Notes under the pieces: model-generated
What the model was told of the DNA's origin: nothing
Seen by the model: only the letters and a program-made list of their open reading frames with translations
Databases searched by the model: none
Shown here: one piece after another, positions 1 to 12,734 of the stretch
Position numbering within the stretch: the stretch's first letter is position 1
Layout: each line of letters opens with the position of its first letter
Program-made: the position numbers and the translations under genes
Assembly: GCA_016718565.1 (NCBI GenBank)
Contig: JADKCZ010000001.1
Span: forward strand, 1,364,001-1,428,000
From: Anaeromyxobacter sp.
Lineage (GTDB): Bacteria > Myxococcota > Myxococcia > Myxococcales > Anaeromyxobacteraceae
DNA length: 64,000 nt
Direction of reading: 5' to 3'

Positions 1-4
1 CCGC

Positions 5-1480
<1,476 letters not shown>

Positions 1481-1500
1481 GGGCGGGCCCGCCGCGGCCC

Positions 1501-2943
1501 TCACAGCTGCGACGCCAGCAGCCTGGCCGCCGAGCCCAGCAGGCGCCGGTGCCACGGCGAGGCCCGCTCCCGGTCGCGGCGAGGCGTGGCGTGCGCCAGG
1601 TCGGCCTCGAAGAGCGCCGCCAGGCGGCCCGGGAGCGGTCCGCCGTAGACCACCGCGGTCACCTCGAAGTTGAGCTTGAGGCTGCGGGCGTCGAGGTTGG
1701 CGGTGCCCACCAGCGCCAGGTCGTCGTCGAAGACCGCGGTCTTGGCGTGGATCATGGGGGGGCCGTGGTGGGCCACGCGGACGCCGGCGTCGGCCAGCGC
1801 GTCGAGGTAGGTGAGGGCCGCGGCGTCCACCAGGCGCGAGTCGGTGCGCCGGGGCAGGAGCAGGCGCACGTCGACGCCGCGGCGGGCGGCCGCGGCCAGC
1901 GCCGCCTGGAGCGGCTCGTCGGGCACGAAGTAGGGCGAGGTCAGCCAGGCGCGCCGCTGGGCCGCCCCGAGCGCCGCGTGCAGGAAGGGGGCGAGCGCCG
2001 GCACGGCCTGGTCCGGCCCCGAGGCCAGGATCTGCACGGTCTCGGGCCCCTGGGGGCCGACCGGGAACCAGCGGGCCCGCCCGGCCTCGCCGCCCGGCAC
2101 GCCGCGCCCCGTGCAGAAGGTCCAGTCCTCCAGGAAGGTGACCTGCAGGCCGTGGACGGCGTTCCCCTCCAGGCGCAGCTGGGTGTCGCGCCAGGCGGCC
2201 CGCCCGCGGGCGCGGCGGCTGTGGTCGTCGCTCACGTTGACGCCGCCGGTGAAGCCCACCTGCCCGTCCACCACCAGCACCTTGCGGTGGGAGCGGAAGT
2301 TGAAGAGGCGGGCCGCGCCGAACCGCCCGAAGGCCGGGTTGAAGCGGGCCACCTCGCCGCCGGCGGCGCGCAGCGGGGCCAGGAACCGATCGGTCAGGCC
2401 GGCCGAGCCGGCGGCGTCCACCAGCAGGCGCACCGCCACGCCGGCCCGGGCCCGCTCGATCAGGGCGTCTCGCACCCGGGCGCCGCTGGCGTCCGGCTCG
2501 AAGATGTAGAGCTCCAGGTGGACGTGGTCGCGCGCCGCCCCGATGTCCGCCACCATGGCGTCGAAGGTGGCGTCGCCGTCGGTGAAGAGCGCCAGGGACC
2601 GGGCCGTCTGCGGCGGCAGCGCGTCGAGCGAGCGGGCCAGCGCGATGAGCCCGCGCCGCTCCGGCGCCACCCGGGCCTCGGCCGCCTCGAGCCCGGCCCG
2701 CAGGGGCTCGGCCAGGCGGCGCGCCAGGGCCCGCCGGCCGTGGCGGCGCCGCAGCCGGCGCGGCCCGAGGAGCAGGTAGACCGGCACGCCCACGCCGGGC
2801 AGCCAGGCCAGCACCATGATCCAGGCCAGGGTGGCCGCCGGCGAGCGGCGGTCGGACAGCAGCCAGAGCGTGACGCCGGCCACCCAGAGGGCCTCCAGGG
2901 TCCACAGGAAGGCCGGTGCGGCGAGCAGGGCGGGGAGGTCCAC
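1501..2943 (-). CDS. cls: Cardiolipin synthase / phospholipase D-family transferase
   Basis: Joins two phosphatidylglycerol molecules into cardiolipin and glycerol at the inner membrane. The 480-residue length matches bacterial ClsA. Two N-terminal hydrophobic helices (about residues 8-60) are followed by two PLD half-domains, each with an HKD motif: HRKVLVVDG with FTGGVN, and HAKTAVFDD with LVGTANLD. The frame stays open upstream, but a GTG at 2943 starts the protein just before the first hydrophobic helix (VDLPALLA), which fits the family, so I start it there; the exact start is uncertain. It stands alone, convergent with the kinase at 5-1480. It is not linked to other lipid genes. Confidence 0.88.
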   Translation of the reverse strand: MDLPALLAAPAFLWTLEALWVAGVTLWLLSDRRSPAATLAWIMVLAWLPGVGVPVYLLLGPRRLRRRHGRRALARRLAEPLRAGLEAAEARVAPERRGLIALARSLDALPPQTARSLALFTDGDATFDAMVADIGAARDHVHLELYIFEPDASGARVRDALIERARAGVAVRLLVDAAGSAGLTDRFLAPLRAAGGEVARFNPAFGRFGAARLFNFRSHRKVLVVDGQVGFTGGVNVSDDHSRRARGRAAWRDTQLRLEGNAVHGLQVTFLEDWTFCTGRGVPGGEAGRARWFPVGPQGPETVQILASGPDQAVPALAPFLHAALGAAQRRAWLTSPYFVPDEPLQAALAAAARRGVDVRLLLPRRTDSRLVDAAALTYLDALADAGVRVAHHGPPMIHAKTAVFDDDLALVGTANLDARSLKLNFEVTAVVYGGPLPGRLAALFEADLAHATPRRDRERASPWHRRLLGSAARLLASQL

Positions 2944-3121
2944 GCGCCCACGATACGCCGCCGCGGCGGGCGGCCCCAGGGCGCGCCGGTGCGCCGCCGC
3001 GCACAGGAGGGCCAGCCGCGGCCCCCCTGGCCTGTGGCCGGGGGCCCAGGCCGGCCACCCCGTCGACGGGCCCACCCGGATGACCCGGGCGGGGCCTCGG
3101 GCGGCGGCTTACACGCGGAGC

Positions 3122-5692
3122 ATGGTTCCTCCCTCGACTCCCGGGCGCGCCGAACCGGCCTCCGTCCCCCCCGCCGGCACGGCCGAGGGGCTCAGCGAGG
3201 TGCGGCGCCAGGAGGCCCTGCTCAAGACCGGGGCCCTGCAGGACGCCATCCTCAACAGCGCCAACTTCTCCAGCATCGCCACCGACGAGAAGGGCGTCAT
3301 CCAGATCTTCAACGTCGGCGCCGAGCGCATGCTCGGCTACACGGTGGCCGACGTCCTCAACCGCATCACGCCGGCCGACATCTCGGACCCGCAGGAGCTG
3401 ATCGCCCGGGCCGGCGCCCTCAGCCTGGAGCTGGGCACCACCATCACGCCGGGCTTCGAGGCCCTGGTCTTCAAGGCCTCGCGCGGCATCGAGGACATCT
3501 ACGAGCTGACCTACATCCGCAAGGACGGCAGCCGCTTCCCGGCGGTGGTCTCGGTGACCGCCCTGCGGGACGCCCAGGACGCCGTCATCGGCTACCTGCT
3601 CATCGGCACCGACAACACCGCCCGCAAGCAGGCGGAGGAGGCGCTGCTCAAGGCCGGGGCCCTGCAGAGCGCCATCTTCAACAGCGCCAACTTCTCCAGC
3701 ATCGCCACCGACGCCAAGGGGGTCATCCAGATCTTCAACGTGGGCGCCGAGCGCATGCTCGGCTACGCCGCCGCCGACGTGATGAACAAGATCACCCCGG
3801 CCGACATCTCGGATCCACAGGAGGTCATCGCCCGCGCCAAGGCGCTCAGCGTGGAGCTCTCCACGCCCATCACCCCGGGCTTCGAGGCCCTGGTGTTCAA
3901 GGCCTCGCGCGGCATCGAGGACATCTACGAGCTGACCTACATCCGCCAGGACGGCAGCCGCTTCCCGGCCATCGTGTCGGTCACGGCGCTGCGCGACGCC
4001 GCCGGCGGCATCATCGGCTACCTGCTGATCGGCACCGACAACACCGCCCGCAAGCAGATCGAGGCCGAGCAGGAGAAGCTGGCCCAGCGCCTGCGCGACC
4101 ACCAGTTCTACACGCGCTCGCTCTTCGAGGCCAACCTCGACGCGCTCATCACCACCGACCCGGCCGGCATCGTCACCGACGTCAACAAGCAGATGGAGGC
4201 GCTCACCGGCTGCACCCGCGACGAGCTGATCGGCGCCCCCTTCGCGCGCCACTTCACCGACCCGGAGCGGGCCCGGGCCGGCATCAAGCTGGTGCTCAGC
4301 GAGAAGTCGGTCACCGACTACGAGCTCACCGCCAGCGCCCGGGACGGGCGGGAGACGGCGGTCTCCACCAACGCCACCACCTTCTACGACCGCGACCGGA
4401 CGCTGCAGGGGGTCTTCGTGGCGGCCCGCGACGTCACCGAGCGCAAGCGGCTGGACGTGGTGCTGCAGGACAAGAACGCCGAGCTGGAGAACGCCCGGGT
4501 GGTGGCCGAGAAGGCCAACCTGGCCAAGTCCGAGTTCCTCTCGCGCATGAGCCACGAGCTGCGCTCTCCGCTCAACGCCATCCTGGGCTTCGCCCAGCTG
4601 CTGGGCTCCGACACCCCCCCGGCCACCCCCGCCCAGCAGGGCAGCATCGACCAGATCCTGCACGCCGGCTGGTACCTGCTGGAGCTCATCAACGAGATCC
4701 TCGACCTGGCGGTCATCGAGTCCGGCCGGCTCTCGCTGTCGGTGGAGCCGGTGGCGCTGGCCGAGGTGCTGCTGGAGTGCCAGGCCCTGCTGGAGCAGCA
4801 GGCCCAGAAGCGCGGCCTGGTGCTGGACTTCCCCGAGCCCGACGGCCCGCGCTTCGTCCTGGCCGATCGGACCCGGCTCAAGCAGGTGCTCATCAACCTC
4901 CTCTCCAACGCCATCAAGTACAACCAGCCGGGGGGCGCGGTGGTGCTGGACCTGCAGGGCAGCGCCGGGGGGCGCACCCGCATCAACGTGCGCGACACCG
5001 GCGAGGGCCTGGACCCCGAGAAGCTGGCGCAGCTCTTCCAGCCCTTCAACCGGCTCGGGCAGGAGGGCAGCGCCGAGGAGGGCACCGGCATCGGCCTGGT
5101 GGTGAGCAAGCTGCTGGTGGAGCTGATGGGCGGCGCCATCGGCGTCGAGAGCGTCCGCGGGGCGGGCAGCACCTTCTGGTTCGAGCTGGCCTCGGCGGAC
5201 GGGCCGCAGCTGCCGTCCGAGCAGGCCGGGCCGGCGGAGGCGCCGGCGCACCGGGCCCTGGCCGGCGGCGCCGCGCCGCCCCGCACGCTGCTCTACGTGG
5301 AGGACAACACCGCCAACCTGGCGCTGGTGGAGCAGCTCATGGCGCGCCGCCCGGACATGCGCCTGGTGAGCGCGCTGGACGGCACCCGCGGCATCGAGGC
5401 GGCCCGCGCCGCCCGGCCCGACGTGATCCTGATGGACATCAACCTGCCCGGCCTGAGCGGGCTGCAGGTGCTGCGGATCCTGCAGGACGACCCGGTGACG
5501 GCCCACATCCCGGTGCTGGCCATCTCCGCCAACGCCATGCCGGCCGACATCAAGAAGGGGCTGGACGCGGGGTTCCTGCGCTACCTCACCAAGCCCATCA
5601 AGCTGGCCGAGTTCCTGGAGGCCATGGACGCGGCGCTCGTGGGCGCGACGGCGGGGCCCGGCGCGGGCGCCGCGGGGGCCCGGCTGCCGTGA
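3122..5692 (+). CDS. Hybrid sensor histidine kinase with tandem duplicated PAS domains
   Basis: An 856-residue soluble hybrid kinase. Residues ~37-178 and ~179-320 are two nearly identical PAS/PAC modules, a duplication with a period of exactly 142 codons. A third, unrelated PAS lies at ~335-450 and ends in VTERKRLD. The HisKA box reads FLSRMSHELRSPLNAILGF, with phospho-acceptor His478. The HATPase has the N box (INLLSNAIKYN) and G boxes DTGEGLD and GTGIGLVVS. A C-terminal receiver carries Asp772 in ILMDINLPG and the conserved Lys in YLTKPIK. The ATG at 3122 is preceded by GGAG at 3116-3119. The stop overlaps the GTG of the next gene by 4 nt, so the two are translationally coupled and the downstream regulator is a likely partner. 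Confidence 0.92.
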   Translation: MVPPSTPGRAEPASVPPAGTAEGLSEVRRQEALLKTGALQDAILNSANFSSIATDEKGVIQIFNVGAERMLGYTVADVLNRITPADISDPQELIARAGALSLELGTTITPGFEALVFKASRGIEDIYELTYIRKDGSRFPAVVSVTALRDAQDAVIGYLLIGTDNTARKQAEEALLKAGALQSAIFNSANFSSIATDAKGVIQIFNVGAERMLGYAAADVMNKITPADISDPQEVIARAKALSVELSTPITPGFEALVFKASRGIEDIYELTYIRQDGSRFPAIVSVTALRDAAGGIIGYLLIGTDNTARKQIEAEQEKLAQRLRDHQFYTRSLFEANLDALITTDPAGIVTDVNKQMEALTGCTRDELIGAPFARHFTDPERARAGIKLVLSEKSVTDYELTASARDGRETAVSTNATTFYDRDRTLQGVFVAARDVTERKRLDVVLQDKNAELENARVVAEKANLAKSEFLSRMSHELRSPLNAILGFAQLLGSDTPPATPAQQGSIDQILHAGWYLLELINEILDLAVIESGRLSLSVEPVALAEVLLECQALLEQQAQKRGLVLDFPEPDGPRFVLADRTRLKQVLINLLSNAIKYNQPGGAVVLDLQGSAGGRTRINVRDTGEGLDPEKLAQLFQPFNRLGQEGSAEEGTGIGLVVSKLLVELMGGAIGVESVRGAGSTFWFELASADGPQLPSEQAGPAEAPAHRALAGGAAPPRTLLYVEDNTANLALVEQLMARRPDMRLVSALDGTRGIEAARAARPDVILMDINLPGLSGLQVLRILQDDPVTAHIPVLAISANAMPADIKKGLDAGFLRYLTKPIKLAEFLEAMDAALVGATAGPGAGAAGARLP
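3231..4082 (+). repeat. Intragenic tandem duplication encoding two PAS modules
   Basis: Two direct copies, about 3231-3656 and 3657-4082, are offset by exactly 426 bp. They encode modules differing at only a small number of residues over 142 positions. Both contain the strings SANFSSIATD and ISDPQE. The near-identity points to a recent tandem duplication or ongoing gene conversion. Confidence 0.9.
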
Positions 5693-6606
5693 TCAACCCC
5701 GCCGACATCCTGCACGGCAAGATCCTGATCGTGGACGACCAGCCGGTCAACGTCCTGCTGCTGGAGCAGATGCTGCGCGGCGCGGGGTACGACGCCGTCA
5801 GCTCCACCACCGACCCCGCCAAGGTGTGCGAGCTGCACCTGGTCAACCGCTACGACCTGATCCTGCTCGACCTGCAGATGCCCGGCATGGACGGCTTCCA
5901 GGTGATGGAGAACCTGAAGGAGATCGAGGCCGGCGGCTACCTGCCGGTGCTGGTGATCACGGCCCAGCCGGCCCACAAGCTGCGCGCGCTCAAGGCCGGC
6001 GCCCGGGACTTCGTCAGCAAGCCGTTCGACCTGGCCGAGGTGCTGCTCAGGGTCCACAACCTGCTCGAGATCCGGCTGTTCCACCTGGAGACCAGGACCC
6101 TCTACGAGCGGGTGGTGGCGGAGCAGCGGGTGTCGGAGCGGCTGCTCCGCAACGTGCTGCCGGAGTCGATCGCGGCCCGGCTGCAGCGCCCCCCCTCGGC
6201 CGCCGACGCCGCCTCGGTGGCCGCCGCCGGCCTGGTCACCGCCAGCTACGCGGAGGTGACGGTGCTGTTCGCCGACATCGTGGAGTTCACCCGCTTCGCC
6301 GAGGGGGCCAGCGCCGCGGTGCTGGTGGGCGTCCTCGGCGACCTGGCCGCCCGCGCCGAGGGGCTGGCGGGGGAGGCGCCCCCGCCGCGGGACACGACCC
6401 TGGGCGACGCCTACCTGGCGGCGGTGGGGCAGCCTGGGCCGGTGGCGGACCACTCGCTCCAGGCGGCCAAGGCGGCGCTGGATCTCTTCGCGGCCCTGGA
6501 CCGGTTCAACCAGCACAGCCGCTACCAGCTGAAGGTCCGCATCGGCCTGGCGGTCGGTCCCGAGGCCGGGGCCGCGCCTGCCGCCGAGCAGCACTTCGAG
6601 CTGTAG
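5689..6606 (+). CDS. Response regulator with a shortened class III adenylate/guanylate cyclase domain
   Basis: A 305-residue protein. Residues 8-125 form a receiver domain with Asp61 in LILLDLQMPG and the conserved Lys in VSKPFD. A helical linker (about 130-165) leads to a class III nucleotide cyclase homology domain. This keeps the first metal Asp region (VLFADIVEFT) and TLGDAYLA, but ends about 25 residues after RIGLAVGPEAG. The segment that normally supplies the Asn and Arg transition-state residues is absent, and I do not see it in the other frames. The output may be non-catalytic. The GTG start overlaps the stop of the upstream hybrid kinase (GTGA), so the kinase is the probable phosphodonor. 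Confidence 0.82.
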   Translation: MINPADILHGKILIVDDQPVNVLLLEQMLRGAGYDAVSSTTDPAKVCELHLVNRYDLILLDLQMPGMDGFQVMENLKEIEAGGYLPVLVITAQPAHKLRALKAGARDFVSKPFDLAEVLLRVHNLLEIRLFHLETRTLYERVVAEQRVSERLLRNVLPESIAARLQRPPSAADAASVAAAGLVTASYAEVTVLFADIVEFTRFAEGASAAVLVGVLGDLAARAEGLAGEAPPPRDTTLGDAYLAAVGQPGPVADHSLQAAKAALDLFAALDRFNQHSRYQLKVRIGLAVGPEAGAAPAAEQHFEL

Positions 6607-6670
6607 CCGGCGGCGGGTCGCCGGGCCTGCCTCGCGCGGCCGCACCGCCCGCATCGCCCGCACACGCAGA

Positions 6671-6704
6671 GAGGCCCCGGGGCTCGGATGAGCCGCGGGG
6701 CCTC
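6671..6704. terminator. Intrinsic-type hairpin between convergent genes
   Basis: A 15-bp stem (GAGGCCCCGGGGCTC paired with GAGCCGCGGGGCCTC, one mismatch) with a 4-nt loop. It lies in the 160-bp gap between the response regulator and the ice-binding-like gene. No long U tract follows. It could serve both strands. Confidence 0.6.
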
Positions 6705-6766
6705 GGTGCGCCCGCCTGCCGCCGCCCCCGTCGTCGGGGCGGGCCGGCCGGCGCGGGGTGCGGCGG

Positions 6767-7864
6767 CTACGGGGCGGGCGCGACCACCGTGGCGGCGTCG
6801 AGGGTGACCGCCGTCTGGGCCAGCAGGCGGCCGTTGAAGGAGGCGCCGGTGCGCAGCGTGACCGCGGTCTGGGTCAGCACGACGCCCTCGCCGTGGGCGC
6901 CCACGCCAAAGTCCACCAGGCCGGCCACCTGCCAGAAGACGTTGCGGGCCAGGGCGCCGCCGGTCAGCAGGACCTTGGCGCCGCCGCTCACCGTGAGGTC
7001 CTGGGCGATCTGGAAGACCCAGACGTCGGTGGCGGAGCCGTTCAGGGTGACGTCGGTGGGGATGAGGAGGCCGGTGCCCCACTTGTAGACGCCGGGGGCC
7101 AGGGTCAGGCCGCCGACGTTGCCGGCGCCCAGCTCGGTGACGCCCGGGGCGCGGCCGGCGGCGTCGGCGAAGGCCAGCTCCATGTCGCCGATGGCGGCGG
7201 TCAGGGTGGCGGGCGTCGGCGCGGCGTAGTTGGCCGCGAAGACCTGGCCGATCACCTGGGGCGACGTCGCGAACACGTTGGTGGCGTCGGCGGTGAGCGA
7301 GAAGCCGGTGATGGCGGTGGCGGCGGCGGGGCTGACCCCGAGGTTGCCGGTGACGGCGGAGGTGGGCACCGAGGAGATGCCGCTCTTGGCCAGGATGGCG
7401 AAGCCGCCGGCCGCGCCGAGGTTCACCGCCAGGCCAGGCAGGGCGGCGTCACCGGTGCCGAAGGTCCAGCTGCGCTGGGCGGCCAGGGCCGCGCCGGCCG
7501 GGTTCTTGGCCGCGGTGGTGACGGTGGCCGTGAAGACGCCGCCGAGCGCCAGCGGCGCGGCGGGGAGGAACACCGCCGTGGAGCTGGCGTAGGTCACCGT
7601 GCCGTCGACCGCGACGGCCGGGGTCCCGGTGGTGACGGTGAAGGAGGTCACCGAGATGGTGGCGGGGTCCATCGCCTCGCTGAAGGTGGCGCTGACCTGG
7701 GCGTCGCGGGCCACGCCGGTGGCGCCGTTGGCGGGGGTGCTGGAGAGGACGGTGGGCGCGCCCGGCGGGACGACGGGGGCGTCGTCGTCGGAGCCCCCGC
7801 AGGCGGTGAGGGTGAACAGCAGGAGGGCCGCTGCGGCGATGGACAGCTTCGAGACGAGGTTCAA
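6767..7864 (-). CDS. Ice-binding-like (DUF3494 family) lipoprotein with an N-terminal Ig-like domain
   Basis: A secreted lipoprotein of about 365 residues. A signal peptide ends in the lipobox LTAC, followed by a GGSDDD tether. An SbsA/Big_5-type Ig-like domain (TPANGATGVARDAQVSATFSE and onward) occupies roughly residues 35-150. The rest matches the DUF3494 ice-binding beta-helix fold, including LTLAPGVYKWGT, DVWVFQIAQDLT, NVFWQVAG and the terminal TAVTLDAATVVAPAP. In this family the fold binds ice or acts as a surface adhesin; which applies here cannot be told. The TTG at 7864 is preceded by AAGGGAG at a good distance and starts exactly at the signal peptide, so I prefer it to upstream ATGs. 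A decayed relative lies at 22077-22420. Confidence 0.85.
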   Translation of the reverse strand: MNLVSKLSIAAAALLLFTLTACGGSDDDAPVVPPGAPTVLSSTPANGATGVARDAQVSATFSEAMDPATISVTSFTVTTGTPAVAVDGTVTYASSTAVFLPAAPLALGGVFTATVTTAAKNPAGAALAAQRSWTFGTGDAALPGLAVNLGAAGGFAILAKSGISSVPTSAVTGNLGVSPAAATAITGFSLTADATNVFATSPQVIGQVFAANYAAPTPATLTAAIGDMELAFADAAGRAPGVTELGAGNVGGLTLAPGVYKWGTGLLIPTDVTLNGSATDVWVFQIAQDLTVSGGAKVLLTGGALARNVFWQVAGLVDFGVGAHGEGVVLTQTAVTLRTGASFNGRLLAQTAVTLDAATVVAPAP

Positions 7865-8060
7865 GGTGCTCCCTTGGGGCGTGCTGCGTGGAGGAACGGG
7901 CGCGGCAGGCTGGAATCGACGCGCCATGGACGACTGGGAGAGCATCCGGCGGGCCAGCCGGGTAAGCCCTGGGATGGCAGCCGCTTGCGCGCCGGGACGC
8001 ACCAGGGCCCAGCCAGGTTGAAGGAGCGCCCATTCCGTTTCGAAGGAGCCAGGGTCACCG

Positions 8061-10001
<1,941 letters not shown>

Positions 10002-10341
10002 ACACGCTGATGGCGACGCCGTGTGCCTCGGGCAGGCCGAAGAGCCCGGTGGCCACGCTCCCGCCCAGCATGCTGCCGTAGACCACCGAGGGGAGCAGGG
10101 CGACGGCCAGGAAGGCCGCCAGGCCCAGGCTGCCGCCGACCACGGAGAAGAACGTGGAGCGGGGGAGGGCGCGGGTGGAGGGGTGCAGCGGCGACCGGGA
10201 GGGGCGGGGGGCCGAGTGGGTCATGGCCGGTGCACAGAGCACCGGCCGGGCCAGGGCCGGGAGGGCAGCAAGTCCGGCCGCTTGGGCCCGCGGCCGCCGC
10301 GCCCGGGCGGCCAGGTCGTCCAGTGTGGAGGAGCGGCGCCT

Positions 10342-11259
10342 TCAGGACGGACGGCCCCGGCGCAGCGCCGGGGGCGGGGCGCACTCGACCACCAGCCGCC
10401 GGCCGCCCTCCGGGTGGTCGAGGGCCAGTCGGGCGGCGTGGAGCAGGTAGCCGGGATCGCCGGGCAGGGCCTGGCTGCCGGGCCGCGGCACGCCGCCGGG
10501 GCCGTAGAGCGGGTCACCCACCAGCGGGTGCCCGGCGAAGGCCAGGTGGATCCGGATCTGGTGCGGCCGGCCGGTCTCGATCTGCACCTCCACCAGCGCC
10601 TCGGGCGGAGCGCCCCCGCCGCCGCGCCGCTCCAGCACCCGCACGTGGCTCCTGGAGGGCCGGCCGTCGGGCGCTGCGGCGTGCACCGTGCCGAGGAGCG
10701 GGTGCGCCACCTCGCCGATGGGCGCCTCCACGGTGAAGTCCCCGGTGGCCGGGTGGCCGGAGCAGAGGGCGAGGTAGGTCTTCTCCACCTGGCGCCCCCG
10801 GAAGGCCGCCTGCACGATCCGGGCGGCCGCCGCGGTCCGCGCGAAGAGCACCACGCCGGAGGTGTCCCGCCCCAGCCGGTGCATGGGGCTGGCCTCGGGG
10901 GCGCGGCGGCGCACCACCGTCAGCAGGGTGTGCTCGAGGTAGAGGCCGCCGCCCGGCATGGTGGGCAGCCCGCGCGGCTTGGCCACCGCCAGGAGCAGCG
11001 CGTCCTCGTGGAGCACCGCGGCGTCGCAGGGCGCCGGCGGCTCGATCCAGGGTGGCCGGTCCCAGGCCAGCCACTGGCCGGCGCGCAGCGTGGTCTCGGC
11101 GGTGGTGGCCGCGCCGTCCAGCCGCACCTGCCCCGCGGCGATGCGCGCCCGCCACTCCTCCGGACCGGCGTGCCCGAAGCTGGCGGCCAGGTGCGCCAGC
11201 ACGGCGCGCCCGGCGCCCTCGCGGCCGATCTGCTCCTGGTAGGTGTGGCCGTGGTTCAT
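10342..11259 (-). CDS. RluA-family RNA pseudouridine synthase with altered catalytic motif
   Basis: Isomerises uridine to pseudouridine in rRNA or tRNA. The 305-residue protein has a short N-terminal S4-like segment (HLAASFGHAGPEEWRARI, then RLDG), then the catalytic core with AVAKPRGLPTMPGG, the HRL-containing motif, KTYLALCSG and TGRPHQIRIHL. The catalytic motif reads HRLGRDTSG where RluA enzymes usually have HRLD-x-x-TSG, so the nucleophilic Asp position holds Gly. An Asp two residues later may or may not compensate. The ATG at 11259 is chosen because it begins at the family's usual N-terminus; the frame stays open further upstream. Substrate RNA position unknown. Confidence 0.85.
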   Translation of the reverse strand: MNHGHTYQEQIGREGAGRAVLAHLAASFGHAGPEEWRARIAAGQVRLDGAATTAETTLRAGQWLAWDRPPWIEPPAPCDAAVLHEDALLLAVAKPRGLPTMPGGGLYLEHTLLTVVRRRAPEASPMHRLGRDTSGVVLFARTAAAARIVQAAFRGRQVEKTYLALCSGHPATGDFTVEAPIGEVAHPLLGTVHAAAPDGRPSRSHVRVLERRGGGGAPPEALVEVQIETGRPHQIRIHLAFAGHPLVGDPLYGPGGVPRPGSQALPGDPGYLLHAARLALDHPEGGRRLVVECAPPPALRRGRPS

Positions 11260-11362
11260 CGCGCCGCCCGGGGGAAAGCCGCCTGGCCGGCGGAGCCTAC
11301 CCGGGGCGGCCGCGGGCGTCACCCGGCCCGCCCTCGGCCCCGGCGCGCGGTAGGATGGCACC

Positions 11363-11989
11363 GTGCGATCCCTGGTGAAGCTCGTCCTGCTCGGCTTGGC
11401 CATCGGCGCCGGCGCGGCGCTGTGCTGGCGGCTCCTCACCCCGGGGCGGGTGGCGCCGCCCGACGTGCCGGCGGTGGTGGAGAAGGTGCGGCAGGTGGCC
11501 CGGCTGGAGGTCCTGCAGGTCTCGCTCTACCGGAAGATCACCTTCGCCCCGGAGCCGGTCGAGGCCGGCTCGGTGTGGGGCGCCCTGGCCGGCTGGCTGC
11601 GCCACACCGTGGCCCGGCCGCAGGGCAAGGCCATCGTCTTCGCCACCGCCCGGCTCGGCCTGGACGTGGCGAAGCTGCAGCCTGGCGACGTCACGGTGCG
11701 GGAGCGGACCGCGTCCATCGTGCTGCCCCCGCTCGAGGTGGTGGTGGAGCTGCTGCCCGGCGAGACCGAGGTGATCGGCTCCAACCTGGACTCGGCCGAC
11801 ACGGCGCGGCTGCTCGAGCTGGCCCGGGAGGCCTTCCACCGCCAGGTGCTGGCCGACCGCGGGCTGCAGGGGCGGGCGCGCCTGGCGGCCGAGCAGGCGC
11901 TGACCGCGCTCCTGCTGCAGGTGGGGCTCGACGCGGTGGAGTTCGTGGAGCGCCCGGCGGAGCGGCCGCGCTCCTGGTCGGGCCGGTGA
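11363..11989 (+). CDS. DUF4230 family membrane-anchored protein
   Basis: A 208-residue protein with one N-terminal transmembrane anchor (LVKLVLLGLAIGAGAALCW) and a soluble, probably extracytoplasmic domain. The pattern VEKVRQVARLEVLQVSLYRK followed by LGLDVAKLQPGDV and SIVLPPLEVVVELLPGETEV is typical of DUF4230, a widespread family without an assigned function. The GTG at 11363 has a weak AGGA upstream. It diverges from the pseudouridine synthase gene with a 103-bp gap that should hold both promoters. Confidence 0.75.
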   Translation: MRSLVKLVLLGLAIGAGAALCWRLLTPGRVAPPDVPAVVEKVRQVARLEVLQVSLYRKITFAPEPVEAGSVWGALAGWLRHTVARPQGKAIVFATARLGLDVAKLQPGDVTVRERTASIVLPPLEVVVELLPGETEVIGSNLDSADTARLLELAREAFHRQVLADRGLQGRARLAAEQALTALLLQVGLDAVEFVERPAERPRSWSGR

Positions 11990-12007
11990 GGCCTGGGCGT
12001 GGGGCGC

Positions 12008-12649
12008 CTACCCGTCGGTCCAGGTGCCGCCGGTCAGACCGCACAGGATCGCCTGCGTGGCGGCCGCGGCGGCGTCGTGGTGCCGGGTGTCCCAGGTGAG
12101 GGCGCCGGGCCGGGTGGTGCACGTGCCGACGCGGCCCGTCACCGGGCATGGTCCGGCCAGGAGCGTCCGGTCGTTGCCGGTGCAGTACCGCTCCACCGAG
12201 CGCTTCACCGTCGGCGTCATCGGGCCGGTGGTGTCCGCGCAGGTCCCCGCCCAGGGATCCGAGCAGCTCACCGACGCCGGCGTCGCAGCCTCCACGGGCG
12301 GGGTCGGCGCCGACCAGGCGCCGTTGGTGCAGATGGTCTCGCTGACCGCGAAGTAGAGGCGCAGGTCGGCGCGGCCGCGCTCGTACGAGATGGTGCAGGT
12401 GCCGAACAGCCCGGCGCCCGGGCAGGTGGTGCCGAAGGTGCCCTGGTACTGCTCGCAGACGGTGCGCTGCGTCGCCAGGTCGGCCGCCGTCATGTCGGAG
12501 TAGGCGACGCAGCTGCCGCGCAGCGCCACGGTGTCGCAGGCGCCCTGGGTGGTGAGGTCGGGGGACGGGGGCGCCGCGCCGCCGCCGCCGCAGGCGCAGG
12601 AGAGGACCACGACCAGCGTGGCCAGGGGGTTCGGCTTGATGCGGGGCAT
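12008..12649 (-). CDS. Cys-rich secreted lipoprotein, unknown function
   Basis: A 213-residue predicted lipoprotein. The N-terminus (MPRIKPNPLATLVVVLSCACGGGG) is a short signal with a lipobox around SCAC and a Gly tether. The mature part holds about a dozen Cys, often in pairs separated by 10-20 residues (CDTVALRGSC, TTCPGAGLFGTC, CPVTGRVGTC), consistent with a disulfide-rich periplasmic or surface domain. I do not recognise the family. GAGGAGG sits at a good distance before the ATG. It converges with the DUF4230 gene. Confidence 0.72.
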   Translation of the reverse strand: MPRIKPNPLATLVVVLSCACGGGGAAPPSPDLTTQGACDTVALRGSCVAYSDMTAADLATQRTVCEQYQGTFGTTCPGAGLFGTCTISYERGRADLRLYFAVSETICTNGAWSAPTPPVEAATPASVSCSDPWAGTCADTTGPMTPTVKRSVERYCTGNDRTLLAGPCPVTGRVGTCTTRPGALTWDTRHHDAAAAATQAILCGLTGGTWTDG

Positions 12650-12734
12650 GGGCGCCTCCTCGGTGACGACCTCACCCTAGCCGACGCACTGGTTGTGTGA
12701 CCAGCCGGATCGACGTGCAGTCCGCCCACCTCGT

